From positions 1,376,744-1,440,743 of the forward strand of contig CP129479.1 in assembly GCA_030583865.1 (NCBI GenBank): a stretch of DNA of 64,000 nucleotides, read 5' to 3'. Position 1 is the first letter of the stretch. The number at the start of each line of letters is the position of its first letter. Origin of the DNA: Thermodesulfobacteriota bacterium. GTDB taxonomy: Bacteria > Desulfobacterota > GWC2-55-46. The notes under the pieces are model-generated. The model did not search any database. It had not been told where the DNA came from and saw only the letters and a list, made by a program, of their open reading frames with translations. Position numbers and translations under genes: made by a program. Below are positions 8,035 through 16,853 of this stretch, piece by piece.

Positions 8035-10251
8035 TCATACTATCCAGTCCTGCTGCTCGAAGTCCTCCGGCGGCACGGTGAATATGAGATAACCCTTTAC
8101 GGGCCAGCGCTCCACGCCCCTCTCGTGGGCGTTTATGTTGATATAGAGCTTGATCTCGTCGCCTTTCCCTGCGTCGAGAAGCGAGAGCGGTATCTCGACT
8201 TCGGCGACGGCGTCCGCGGCCACGCGAAGAGTGGTCTCGTCTCCCCACTTGTCGCCGTACCTGACGGATATTGTCCCGTCCGCGTTTTTTCCCTCTATTT
8301 TTGCGGCTGCCTTCACCTGCCTGGGCTGCATGAAGGTGACCGTGAAACTCCACGGCCCCTCGAAGCGCCCAAGCTCCTCGATGTAGTCGAAACGGAAAAA
8401 AAGCGACTCCCTTGAGAAGCCGTAGGATATGGAGTCGACGAGCCCGCCCTGGAGTTCCTTGTGCATCGCGCTCCCGAAGTAGGTCCGCTCGAGCTTGCCG
8501 CATGAGAGCCACTCGAAGTAGTCGGAGATTATGCCGTCCACATTTGGAGAGATGAGGGCCCTCGGCTCGGAAGGGGGCCTGTAGCCCTTTATCTCAGAGG
8601 ATATGGGCATCTCCAGGTAGTCCGGCGGTGGATTCCCGATAAGCTGGTAGATCCTCTTTATGCGCCGCCTGAAAAGGGCGTCGAAATCCTCGTCGCTCAT
8701 CGAGGAATGCTCCTCGCCGTACCACCAGAACCAGTCGCTCCCCTCCGCGGCGTAGACCTCCTCCCATGCCTCGCGCACGTTTTCCTTAATTCGCCTCTCC
8801 TCAGGGGTGCCGCCGAGGGCCTCCTCGTATTTCACGAGCGCGTCCCGCGCCTCTGATATGTAGTCCCAGGCCGTGTTGTCCTCGACGTGGCCTATCCATA
8901 TCTTGAAGTTGTGGTTTATCCACGAGCCGGGAAAGAGCCAGTCGAGCCGTTCCCTTTTAGTCTTCATGTCCAGGAACTCGCTTATCGTAACGCACCTCAA
9001 GGCCGGGTGGCTGGAAAGCTTCGAATAGAGGGCCCTCAGGAAATCCCTGCCGTCGTTCCTGAAGTGCTCCCACGCGTTCTCGCCGTCGAGTATTATGGGG
9101 ACGACGTGCTCGCCTGGATTTTCGAGCATGCCGTGTATGCGCGCAAGCCTTGATACCATGTCAGAGGCAGCGTGCTCGGCGTCCATTTTGGAGTAGTCGA
9201 AACCGATAAGGTCCGAGAGGACATGGTCCCTGAAAAAGAGTACGGTCTTACCGCCTTCCGAGTCGATTTCATAGGGCTTGTAGAGGAAAGTATCGTAGCA
9301 GTTGCCCATGTGGTCGCGCCTTATCGGACGCCTGAGCGTATTGGAGAGTATCTCCTCGTCGGTCGCGAGCCACTCCACACCCTCGGATGCAACGATGGGC
9401 AGGACGTCCATGCTTACCGAGCCCTCGGAGGGCCACATGCCCCTGGGCATCGCGCCGAAGGTGTCCTTGTAAAGCTCAAGGCCCCTCCTTACCTGCTCCC
9501 TCGCGTCCTCGGGGTGCCTGAAACGGGCCTTGGGGAGGGTCGCCCAGGGCATGGCTTCCCTTGCAGCGTCGCTGTCGCAAAGTAGCGGCAGTATGGGGTG
9601 GTAATACGGGGAAGTGGAGACCTCGATTATGCCCTTCGCCCTGAGCTCCGCGTACTTGGGTATGACCGTGCCAGCTATATCAGTCTGCTTCCTTAGAAGC
9701 GCCGCCTTCTCCTCTTCGGTATAGCCCCCACCCTTTGAGTAAAGGGCGCTTAGGAACCGGTCCTTTTCCCTTATCGAAGGGTCTATCCAGACGAGGTTAT
9801 AGAGCACCTGGAGGTCGAGGAAGTCCTGGTCGTTGAAATACCTCAGCGAATGGAGGACCTCGTCCCTGTCGTTCGATATGCCCCTTTTCCTGAGGAGATC
9901 CCAGAACCTCGGGAGCGGCCGTATCATGTGCTCCCAGTTCGCCTGGAAAAAGAACTGGAGCATGAAGACCTTTTCCTCGGCCCCGAGCTCCTCCGCCCTT
10001 TTTCCGCTCAGCCGCCTGTACTTGTCCCTTGCCTTCCCGGAGGCGTACTCGTTTATCTGCTCTATGAGGCATGGCACCAGGTTGAAGGTCTGGTGCACGT
10101 CCGGGAACTCTTCCAGTATCGCCGCCATGTCGTAATAGTCTTTCGTGGCGTGGAAGAGGACCCACGGGAGCGTGTACTCGCCGGTCAGCGGGTCTTTGTA
10201 TAAAGGCTGGTGCATGTGCCAGACGAAGGCAATGTTGAGTTTATTGTCCAT
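8035..10251 (-). CDS. Glycoside hydrolase family 57 protein (alpha-glucan acting)
   Basis: GH57 enzymes hydrolyse or transfer alpha-glucans such as glycogen and starch. The conserved GH57 regions are visible in order: WHMHQP (11-16), a region-2 like segment EVSTSPYYHPILPLL (210-224), GMWPSEGS with the probable nucleophile Glu276, and FFRDHVLSD with the probable acid/base Asp342. The last 200 residues look like a beta-sandwich accessory domain. There is no signal peptide, so it probably acts on internal glycogen. Exact substrate (amylase, 4-alpha-glucanotransferase or branching enzyme) cannot be read from the sequence. It lies 7 bp after the propeller lipoprotein stop and 52 bp before mutS. 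Confidence 0.9.
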   Translation of the reverse strand: MDNKLNIAFVWHMHQPLYKDPLTGEYTLPWVLFHATKDYYDMAAILEEFPDVHQTFNLVPCLIEQINEYASGKARDKYRRLSGKRAEELGAEEKVFMLQFFFQANWEHMIRPLPRFWDLLRKRGISNDRDEVLHSLRYFNDQDFLDLQVLYNLVWIDPSIREKDRFLSALYSKGGGYTEEEKAALLRKQTDIAGTVIPKYAELRAKGIIEVSTSPYYHPILPLLCDSDAAREAMPWATLPKARFRHPEDAREQVRRGLELYKDTFGAMPRGMWPSEGSVSMDVLPIVASEGVEWLATDEEILSNTLRRPIRRDHMGNCYDTFLYKPYEIDSEGGKTVLFFRDHVLSDLIGFDYSKMDAEHAASDMVSRLARIHGMLENPGEHVVPIILDGENAWEHFRNDGRDFLRALYSKLSSHPALRCVTISEFLDMKTKRERLDWLFPGSWINHNFKIWIGHVEDNTAWDYISEARDALVKYEEALGGTPEERRIKENVREAWEEVYAAEGSDWFWWYGEEHSSMSDEDFDALFRRRIKRIYQLIGNPPPDYLEMPISSEIKGYRPPSEPRALISPNVDGIISDYFEWLSCGKLERTYFGSAMHKELQGGLVDSISYGFSRESLFFRFDYIEELGRFEGPWSFTVTFMQPRQVKAAAKIEGKNADGTISVRYGDKWGDETTLRVAADAVAEVEIPLSLLDAGKGDEIKLYININAHERGVERWPVKGYLIFTVPPEDFEQQDWIV

Positions 10252-10258
10252 TCCATCC

Positions 10259-11488
10259 CTACTTGGGTTCGAATACGGTAAGCTTTCCCTTGTTTGTAAG
10301 GATGGCGACCCTTGAGTAGGCGGAAGAGGCGTTTGCGGAAATATCCGAACCGAGCGTGGCAGTCCAGGTGGTCGAGCCGTCCCCGAGGCTTATGGCCTCT
10401 ATATGCCCCTTGTCCCTGGAAAGGAAGCCGAGCCCAAGGAAGGCCTTCTTGAAGCTCGAAAGCACGAACAGCTCCCCTCCGGAAGCGAAAACGCTCGATG
10501 CTGCGCCAATCGAAAGCTTCTTTTTCCATAATATCGCCCCGGAAAGCCTGTCGAGGGCCACGATGTCGGTCTCCCCGACAAGGACGATGCTTTTCCTGTC
10601 CGGCACGATGAAATCACGCGCCTTGACGATGCCGTATACCCCCTTCACCTCGCCGGTGGCGGCATCCAGTGCCTGCACGGCCTCGTTCCCGTCTATTACG
10701 AATACCGTACCGTCCTGGTAAAGCGGCGACCTCCGCCATTTTCCGGCCTTGTCGAAGCCGCTGATTACCTGCCTTGACCAGGCCTCATCGCCAGTCTCGG
10801 CGTTGAGCGAGACTATATGACCATCCGAGAAAAGGAAGAAGAGCGCGCCGTCGCCTGAGTACGCGGGAGAGCCGTATATCCTGGGGCTCACTACGGTATA
10901 AGTAGCCCTGCTGTAAGTCCATTCGCGCACGCCTGTCCCGGCGTTGAGCGCGTGCACGCGGTCGTCCTGCGAATTGAAAAAGAGCCTCCCGCCGCTTACG
11001 ACCGGAGAAGAGAGTATCTCGGAGCGGGCCTGGTACTCCCACAGGACCTTGCCGGAGTGGTCGAGGCAGCGCATCACTCCGTCAGCCGAGCCGAAGCAGA
11101 CCATCTCGCCCGTCACGGCCGGCGATGCCTCGATCGGCTGCCTTGCGTGATAACGCCATTTCACCTTGCCGGTAGAGAGGTCCACGGCGTAGAACCTGTC
11201 GTTGGTGGAGCCGACGTAAAGAAGGCCGCCGTGTAGCGCAGGAGTCGAGAGCTGCTCCTTTGGAAATGGCCGAAGGAGCCTGAAATCGGAAATGTCCTTC
11301 TCCCAGGAGACCGCGAGCGGGAGGCTTACCTCGGCGGAAGAAAGGTTTGTCCGCGATTCGCCGGAAAGATGGGTGCTCCAGGGCGCGGTGTCAGCGAGCG
11401 GCTTTGCCGCGCACCCGCCGAGGATGAAGGCGGCAGCGAGGCACGCTCCCGCTTCAGCCCAGCTTCTTTTTGACGAGTTCCAGCGCAT
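10259..11488 (-). CDS. Lipoprotein with PQQ-like (BamB-type) beta-propeller repeats
   Basis: The protein has a lipoprotein signal (hydrophobic ACLAAAFILGG then Cys). It is followed by propeller blades with repeated signatures such as LYVGSTNDRFYAVDLSTGKVKWRY, VCFGSADGVMRCLD, and LFFNSQDDRVHALNAGTG. This resembles BamB, the outer-membrane assembly lipoprotein, but PQQ-like propellers serve many roles and no other bam gene is nearby. An upstream in-frame start at 11557 exists. The ATG at 11488 is preferred because it places a normal signal peptide at the N-terminus and has an AGGAG-like site before it. With this start it overlaps the PHP gene by 35 bp. Confidence 0.8.
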   Translation of the reverse strand: MRWNSSKRSWAEAGACLAAAFILGGCAAKPLADTAPWSTHLSGESRTNLSSAEVSLPLAVSWEKDISDFRLLRPFPKEQLSTPALHGGLLYVGSTNDRFYAVDLSTGKVKWRYHARQPIEASPAVTGEMVCFGSADGVMRCLDHSGKVLWEYQARSEILSSPVVSGGRLFFNSQDDRVHALNAGTGVREWTYSRATYTVVSPRIYGSPAYSGDGALFFLFSDGHIVSLNAETGDEAWSRQVISGFDKAGKWRRSPLYQDGTVFVIDGNEAVQALDAATGEVKGVYGIVKARDFIVPDRKSIVLVGETDIVALDRLSGAILWKKKLSIGAASSVFASGGELFVLSSFKKAFLGLGFLSRDKGHIEAISLGDGSTTWTATLGSDISANASSAYSRVAILTNKGKLTVFEPK

Positions 11489-12104
11489 TGTCCTGTATTC
11501 TCCTGAAGTCATTAAGGCCGAGCCCGGCCCCGAGCGCGACCTTCCCGGCCCTTTCATCGCTGACGAGGTCGCCGGGCGCGTGGGCGTCGGTGTTTATCAG
11601 CATCCTGGCCCCTGTCTTTTTTGCGAGAGCAGCAACATGCCCGTTCGAGATGCTGTGCCCTGCCCTGCAGGTTATCTCAATGTGCACGTTTTTTTTGGCG
11701 GCGGCGATGCATTCTTCTTCCGTTAGGAGCCCGGGATGGGCCAGTACGTCCACCCCTGCCTTGATGTAGGCCATGTTCGTGCCTGGCTCTACGGGCTCGG
11801 CAAGCGTTTCGCCGTGGCCGACTACGATGAGCGCCCCGAGCGACCGCGCCTTCCTTACGAGCGCGGGTATGTGCGCCGGAGGTATGTGGGTAAGCTCCAC
11901 CCCGGCAAGGAGCCTGAAGCCGCTCCCTGAATCGAACCTGCGGGCCACCCTCGCGATCTGCTTTACGACCGCTTCGATGTTGGAGTCGTCCACATGGTCG
12001 GTTATTGCCATCGCGGTATAACCGGCGACCCTCGCCCTCCTGACCAGCTCGGAAGGGATTAGGGCACCGTCGCTCAACATGCTGTGCGTGTGGAAGTCTA
12101 TCAT
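11454..12104 (-). CDS. PHP-domain phosphoesterase, histidinol-phosphatase-like
   Basis: Metal-dependent phosphoesterase of the PHP family, 216 residues. Metal-binding motifs are present in the right order: HTHSMLSDG at the N-terminus, ITDHVDDS, GVELTHIP, VGHGET, LAHPGLL, and the final NTDAHAPGD. The family includes histidinol phosphatase HisK and related enzymes of unknown substrate. The short length and single domain suit a small-molecule phosphatase or esterase. A histidine-pathway role is not supported by neighbours, although hisC lies about 21 kb away. It overlaps the lipoprotein gene, so the two are probably co-translated. Confidence 0.88.
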   Translation of the reverse strand: MIDFHTHSMLSDGALIPSELVRRARVAGYTAMAITDHVDDSNIEAVVKQIARVARRFDSGSGFRLLAGVELTHIPPAHIPALVRKARSLGALIVVGHGETLAEPVEPGTNMAYIKAGVDVLAHPGLLTEEECIAAAKKNVHIEITCRAGHSISNGHVAALAKKTGARMLINTDAHAPGDLVSDERAGKVALGAGLGLNDFRRIQDNALELVKKKLG

Positions 12105-12152
12105 CGGGCAGTCCTTTCCTTGTCCGGTTATGTTGCCCTGTACCGCGGCCTT

Positions 12153-13658
12153 TTACACCGCCTTTGCTTCGCTTAAAAGGCTTCCAAAAAGAGAATGGAA
12201 GGCCCTGGCAGCCGTTTCCTCCCCGTCCTTGCCGAGCCTGTAAAGCGGCTCGGCGTCCGAAAGCCCGAGGCCTTTCCTGCATGCGGCGTCGTCAAGGACG
12301 CCCATTACGACGTGCACCGAAGGCGCCCGTTTCTTGAGCAGTATGTCTCGCTTCGCGTCGAGCAGCTCCTTCAATTGAGAAGCCCCCTCCTCGCAGACGA
12401 GGAGGACAATTCCAACGAGGTTCCCGGAGAAGGCCCTCCAGAGCGGGCCGGTACTCTTGACGGTCGGCACGGAAAAAAGCGACAGGTCGATGCCGCCGCT
12501 CAGCCTGAACGAGCCTACCTCGCCGAGCGGGTTGACCATCGAAAGCTCCGGGAAGGCCGACTTCGTGTTCAGGCTGAAGCCCGGCAGGTCCCGGCAGTGC
12601 CTTATGAACTCAGCGACCACTGTCGCGGACGTGGAAAGGAGGAGTATCTTCCCGTGCCCCGCGCCTCCCGACACGTTCGCGATCTTTTCGCGGATGCTCA
12701 ACACCTCGTCGGCGCTGAGGAACTCCCTCCTGGCCTCCGCCCCCTCGCCCTTTACCTCAGCCAGGATCCCCTTTGCCGCGAGGGCGGCAATCGTCTGGTA
12801 TACCTCGTAATCCGGGAAGGCCGAGCGCTCGACTACGTCCCTGACCCTGGCGTTCGCCTTTACGAGCTGTACTACATCGTAGACTATGGGCTGCAGGCCC
12901 TTGGGCACGGACTCCGCGGCCGGGCTGAGCTTGAGAGCTGAATCGGGCGACGGGAGCTGGTTTTTTTTGCTGCGGTACTCGTCTACCTGCCTCATGCCCT
13001 CCATTAGGAGGTTGCCCGCGGAGGCCTTTATCCTCTTTGGAGCGGCCACCGCCTTGGGGATGAACTCGAACCTGCCCTCGGTCCAGTGGAACATCCTGAA
13101 GAGCGCCTTTTCGCGCTCGGCATTGTCGAGCGACGCGTTCAGTATGTCCCCCTCCTTTATGAACACGCTCCCGGTCCTTCCGTCTGAGGTGACCTTGAGC
13201 TCCCCTTCCTTCCTGTTGAGGTGCAGGAATTGCAGGAGGTCCGCGAGGGACATGTGGCTCAATGTGCCCTCTATCTCCTTCGACGCCTCGTCCCCGGCGG
13301 CAAGGAGCGACTGCCGCATCCTTGCGTACGTCTCCTCGAAGTTGAGCGGGCGCTTGAGGAAGATGTCCACCCCGGCCCTGAAGCCCCTTATCTCGGCCGC
13401 GGCATCGGACACGATTAGGAAAGGCACCCGCGAGGTGTGCGGGTTTTTCCTCAGCGTATGGAAGAGCCGCTCGCCGCCTATGACCGGGAGCGCGGTGTCG
13501 ACGGCAATGAACGAGGGGCCCTCCTCTATGGCGAGCTCAAGGGCGCGCGCGCCGTCCGGCGCGACGACGGTCTCCATGCCCATGCCGGAGAGAAATGACG
13601 AAAGCGCGCCTGCCTCCTCCTTGTCCCTGAGGCCGATAAGGACCTTTGTCCTATTCAC
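12153..13658 (-). CDS. Response regulator with PATAN (DUF4388) domain and degenerate GTPase-like C-terminus
   Basis: A receiver domain occupies about residues 1-122, with the acceptor Asp in FIAVDTALPVIGG and a conserved Lys in FLKRPLN. A PATAN/DUF4388 domain follows at about 130-205 (EGTLSHMSLADLLQFLHLNRKEG), a protein-interaction module common in deltaproteobacterial signalling. A winged-helix-like segment comes next (VVERSAFPDYEVYQTIAALAAKGIL, about 275-300). The C-terminal 170 residues resemble the MglA-like small GTPase often fused to DUF4388, but the expected P-loop GxxGxGKT is replaced by GHGKILLLSTSA. GTP binding is therefore doubtful. It starts with GTG directly after the neighbour's TAA. 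No DNA-binding output domain is seen. Confidence 0.85.
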   Translation of the reverse strand: MNRTKVLIGLRDKEEAGALSSFLSGMGMETVVAPDGARALELAIEEGPSFIAVDTALPVIGGERLFHTLRKNPHTSRVPFLIVSDAAAEIRGFRAGVDIFLKRPLNFEETYARMRQSLLAAGDEASKEIEGTLSHMSLADLLQFLHLNRKEGELKVTSDGRTGSVFIKEGDILNASLDNAEREKALFRMFHWTEGRFEFIPKAVAAPKRIKASAGNLLMEGMRQVDEYRSKKNQLPSPDSALKLSPAAESVPKGLQPIVYDVVQLVKANARVRDVVERSAFPDYEVYQTIAALAAKGILAEVKGEGAEARREFLSADEVLSIREKIANVSGGAGHGKILLLSTSATVVAEFIRHCRDLPGFSLNTKSAFPELSMVNPLGEVGSFRLSGGIDLSLFSVPTVKSTGPLWRAFSGNLVGIVLLVCEEGASQLKELLDAKRDILLKKRAPSVHVVMGVLDDAACRKGLGLSDAEPLYRLGKDGEETAARAFHSLFGSLLSEAKAV

Positions 13659-14627
13659 TTACCCGAGCTGCTCCTGTAGAGAGTATTCCTGCTGGAACTT
13701 GGTAATGAGCCCTTCCACCAGCCCGAAGTCGGAGGTATGGAAACAGGAGAAGGTCGCCCCCCAGTTCTCCTTGCAGACTATTGCGTATGCCGTCTCCTCG
13801 TTGAGGAAGAAGGTGAAGAAGGTCTCCCTTAGCCTCGGGTCGTCCAGGAGCAGCGGGAGCGCGTTCCTCACTTCCCAGATGCTGCCCTCTCCCTCGCCGA
13901 CCAGGAAGACCCTGGTAGCGACCTGCCCGGCTGAGCCGAGGTTCTTGACTACAGGGAGCGACGCGGATAGGCTCTTCGCGGCGTAATACATTATGCCGCG
14001 CCTCGCGGGCTCCCTGGCGATCTCCCTGATTATGAGCTCGTTCACCTGGTCGAGGAAGAACTCCGAAAGGTCCTGGCCCGCGCCCGCATCGAAGCTCGAA
14101 TACTCGTAATCCTTGAAGTTCCTGGAGGTAAGCTCCCCGAGTATCTCCCAGAAGAGCTTATTGCCGAAACCTTCCTTCTCCCAGACGGAGGCCCTTCTCT
14201 CCTCGGCCTTCCTGATAGCCGCGAGTGCAAGCTCGCCGAAAGCCCTTCCGTCCTTGGGAAATGTGGCCTGCGTTATTACGGCGTTCCGGCAATTAGCAAG
14301 CCCGTCAAGGGCCTTCAGAAGCTTCCTTGCCGTTACGGCCGCGCCGAAGTAGTCGGTCTCGGGCAGTATTATCATCACCCGGCCGCCGTCGTAGAGGCCG
14401 GCCACGTCGCAGTCCCTCGTTGCCGCAACAACGCGGGAGGCCAGCCCTTCGAGGAGGCCTGCGTCGGATTTGCCTTCGCCGAGGTCTATCAAGACGGCCG
14501 AGAACTGTGCGTTATACCTCTTGGCGCGCGCGGCCTCCAGGCGGCCGTATTCGCCGAGGAAGAAGCTGTCGTAAAACCGCTCTACATTCAGCCCCTTTGC
14601 AAGGGCTGGCCCGCTTTCCGTATTCAA
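13659..14627 (-). CDS. Degenerate GGDEF-like signalling protein
   Basis: The first 110 residues follow the pattern of a diguanylate cyclase domain: FYDSFFLGEYGRLEAARAKRYN, then FSAVLIDL, then DVAGLYDGGRVMIILPETD where GGDEF should be. The catalytic GGDEF residues are lost, so c-di-GMP synthesis is unlikely. The remaining 200 residues are not a family I recognise; they are largely helical followed by a mixed alpha/beta part. The start is TTG at 14627 with a GGAG six bases upstream. It directly precedes the PATAN response regulator with no spacing, which suggests that the two products work as a pair. Confidence 0.6.
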   Translation of the reverse strand: MNTESGPALAKGLNVERFYDSFFLGEYGRLEAARAKRYNAQFSAVLIDLGEGKSDAGLLEGLASRVVAATRDCDVAGLYDGGRVMIILPETDYFGAAVTARKLLKALDGLANCRNAVITQATFPKDGRAFGELALAAIRKAEERRASVWEKEGFGNKLFWEILGELTSRNFKDYEYSSFDAGAGQDLSEFFLDQVNELIIREIAREPARRGIMYYAAKSLSASLPVVKNLGSAGQVATRVFLVGEGEGSIWEVRNALPLLLDDPRLRETFFTFFLNEETAYAIVCKENWGATFSCFHTSDFGLVEGLITKFQQEYSLQEQLG

Positions 14628-14659
14628 AAGAGACTCCAGGGGGTAGGATTAAGGAACCG

Positions 14660-15148
14660 CTACATCTTGTATTTCCCGAAATCTCCCATCGGGATGTCCT
14701 CGAGCGATGCGGACGCGTCCTTCGCCTTTTCCTTGCCCTCGCCCTTGAGCTCCATGCTCCTGGACTTGTCGAGCACACCCGATTCGACGAAGATAGGGGC
14801 GTTTGTCCGGAGGGCCAGGGCTATCGCGTCGCTCGGCCTCGAATCGATGGTGAACTCCCCTGCCCTGCCGGTCATGTGTATGGTCGCGTAGTAGACGTTG
14901 TCCTTCAAGTCCGTCACCTCGACCTTCTCGACTGTCGCGCCCACCTGCTTCAGGACGTCCCTCAAGAGGTCGTGCGTCATGGGCCTCGTGAACTGCACCT
15001 TCTCGAGCTCGGAGGCGATGGCGCTCGCCTCCAGCACGCCTATCCAGACCGGGAGCGCGTTCTTCTCCTCGTCGTCCTTGAGTATCACTATGGGCACGTT
15101 GGTGAAGGGATCTATCGTAAGTCCGAAGACCTTCATCTTCAAGAACAT
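14660..15148 (-). CDS. Bifunctional nuclease family protein (DUF151)
   Basis: A 162-residue protein of the BFN/DUF151 family, some members of which show DNase and RNase activity. The recognisable core is VPIVILKDDEEKNALPVWIGVLEASAI (about 19-45), followed by PMTHDLL and the RPSDAIALALRTNAPIFV segment (about 104-121). The C-terminal tail after about 125 is charged and low in complexity. The ATG is preceded by AAGGAAGGAG at six bases. It lies 78 bp downstream of miaB. The miaB-DUF151 pairing recurs in deltaproteobacteria, though its meaning is unknown. Confidence 0.92.
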   Translation of the reverse strand: MFLKMKVFGLTIDPFTNVPIVILKDDEEKNALPVWIGVLEASAIASELEKVQFTRPMTHDLLRDVLKQVGATVEKVEVTDLKDNVYYATIHMTGRAGEFTIDSRPSDAIALALRTNAPIFVESGVLDKSRSMELKGEGKEKAKDASASLEDIPMGDFGKYKM

Positions 15149-15226
15149 GGCATACTCCTTCCTTGCTTGGGAGGCTGCGCGGGACCTTTTGCAGCCCGGT
15201 TGTGGCCCTTAAGGCCCTGGGACCTG

Positions 15227-16582
15227 TCAGCAGCCAGCCGCCCGGACCTCCCCCCGGAGCGAGTTCTGGTATGCTTCAGTTATGGTAACCTCGATAAGAC
15301 TGCCTGGGTTGGCCTTAAGCCCCGCAGGCGCCGGGAAGTTCACTATCCTGTTGCACGAGGTCCTTCCGGAAAGCTCAGAGGCGTCTATTTTGCTCTCGCC
15401 CTCGACGAGCACATCCAACGTCCTTCCGAGCAGCGCCTTCATGCGTTCGCTCGTTAGATCCTTTTGTTCCTCCTGAAGGCGCTGAAGCCTTTCCGACCTC
15501 GCCTCCAGCGGTATCTGGTCCGGCAGGCCCGCCGCAGTCGTTCCGGGCCTCGGCGAGTACATGAAGGAGAATATGTTGTCGAACCGTACGGTCCGGAGAA
15601 GGCTCATCGTAGCCTCGTAGTCGGCCTCGCTCTCTCCCGGGAAGCCTACTATGATATCGGTCGTTATTGCCATCTCGGGATACAGCCTTTTCAATAACGA
15701 TACCTTCGAGAGATACTCTTCGACCGAATAGCCCCGGCCCATTGCCGCGAGGACGCCGTCCGATCCGGACTGCACCGGAAGGTGCACATGGCGGCAGAGC
15801 TTGGGCTCTTCCCCGAAGAGATGGATAAGCTCGTCCGATATGTCCTTCGGGTGGGAGGTGATGAAGCGGACCCGTGAAAGCCCCTCAACCCGGCAGACCT
15901 TCCTGAGGAGCTCCGGGAAAGATATGTCGCCACCTCCGCCGGTCCCGTAGGAGTTGACGTTCTGGCCGAGTAGCGTTACCTCCTTTACGCCCTTTTCTAC
16001 GAGCCCCTCTATTTCCCTCAATATGTCGGCGCTAAGCCTGCTTACCTCCCTGCCCCTCGTATAAGGGACTATGCAGTACGAGCAGAAATTGTTGCACCCC
16101 CGCATGATGCTTACGAAGGCCTTCTCCTCGAGCTCGACAGGCTCGATCCCGTATTCCTCCGGATTTATCTCCCCGGTCTGCTCGGTAAGGACCACCTTTC
16201 TGCCGGTGTCCGCCTGAAGGAGTAGTTCCCTCAATTTATGGACATTATGCGGGCCGAAGACTATATCGAGGTGGGGCGCCCTCTTCAAGAGCCTCTCCCC
16301 TTCCTGCTGGGCAACGCAGCCCGCGACCCCTATGACGAGCCCCGGGCGTTCCTTTTTAAGGGATTTGAACCTCCCGAGGATGGAGTAGACCTTCTGTTCG
16401 GCCTTATCCCTTATGGAACAGGTATTTATAAGGATAAGGTCCGCTTCCGAGGGGTCCTTTGTACGGGTGTAGCTCAAGCCCTTCAGGAGCCCCAGCATGC
16501 GCTCGGAGTCGTTCTCGTTCATCTGGCACCCGAAGGTCTCCAGGAAGACGAGCTTTTCACTGCCATGAAGCCCTTCAGCCAT
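15227..16582 (-). CDS. miaB: tRNA-2-methylthio-N6-dimethylallyladenosine synthase MiaB
   Basis: Radical-SAM methylthiotransferase that modifies adenosine 37 of tRNAs reading codons starting with U. The 451 residues have the three-part structure of the family. The N-terminal UPF0004 domain binds the auxiliary iron-sulfur cluster through Cys19 (TFGCQMN), Cys55 (NTCSIR) and Cys89 (AGCVAQ). The radical-SAM domain has Cys163-x3-Cys167-x2-Cys170 (GCNNFCSYC). A C-terminal TRAM domain follows, with the SCNRIVNF segment. The QMNENDSERM context favours MiaB over RimO or MtaB. A gap of 271 bp separates it from the SPOR gene. Confidence 0.97.
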   Translation of the reverse strand: MAEGLHGSEKLVFLETFGCQMNENDSERMLGLLKGLSYTRTKDPSEADLILINTCSIRDKAEQKVYSILGRFKSLKKERPGLVIGVAGCVAQQEGERLLKRAPHLDIVFGPHNVHKLRELLLQADTGRKVVLTEQTGEINPEEYGIEPVELEEKAFVSIMRGCNNFCSYCIVPYTRGREVSRLSADILREIEGLVEKGVKEVTLLGQNVNSYGTGGGGDISFPELLRKVCRVEGLSRVRFITSHPKDISDELIHLFGEEPKLCRHVHLPVQSGSDGVLAAMGRGYSVEEYLSKVSLLKRLYPEMAITTDIIVGFPGESEADYEATMSLLRTVRFDNIFSFMYSPRPGTTAAGLPDQIPLEARSERLQRLQEEQKDLTSERMKALLGRTLDVLVEGESKIDASELSGRTSCNRIVNFPAPAGLKANPGSLIEVTITEAYQNSLRGEVRAAGC

Positions 16583-16774
16583 ACTGTTTTCAAGCCTCGC
16601 GAGTGTAGATAAAGCCCAGAAACATTTTAAGTTTTTGAGAGGCCGCAGTCAAGTCGCAACTTTGGGCGCCCGGCTGCATGGAAGACCCGCAAACGCCGCA
16701 TTTTTAACGCTTTAGGAGCATATACCGCAAGCTTATCGCCTTGATTGTTTTTTCGCGGCCTGCGCACATGGGGG

Positions 16775-16819
16775 GATATAAAATATAAAAAAGGAATACC
16801 CCGCTTGCGCGGGGTATTC
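16775..16819 (-). terminator. Rho-independent terminator of the SPOR gene
   Basis: An 11-bp perfect stem (GAATACCCCGC and GCGGGGTATTC) around a TTGC loop at 16794-16819, followed on the minus strand by CC, six T's and an AT-rich tail. It lies 35 bp past the SPOR-protein stop. The rest of the 16620-16793 gap shows no gene, and no clear promoter for miaB was found. Confidence 0.88.
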
Positions 16820-16853
16820 GAATCGAACATTTTGTCGGGAGGTGTCTTATTTA

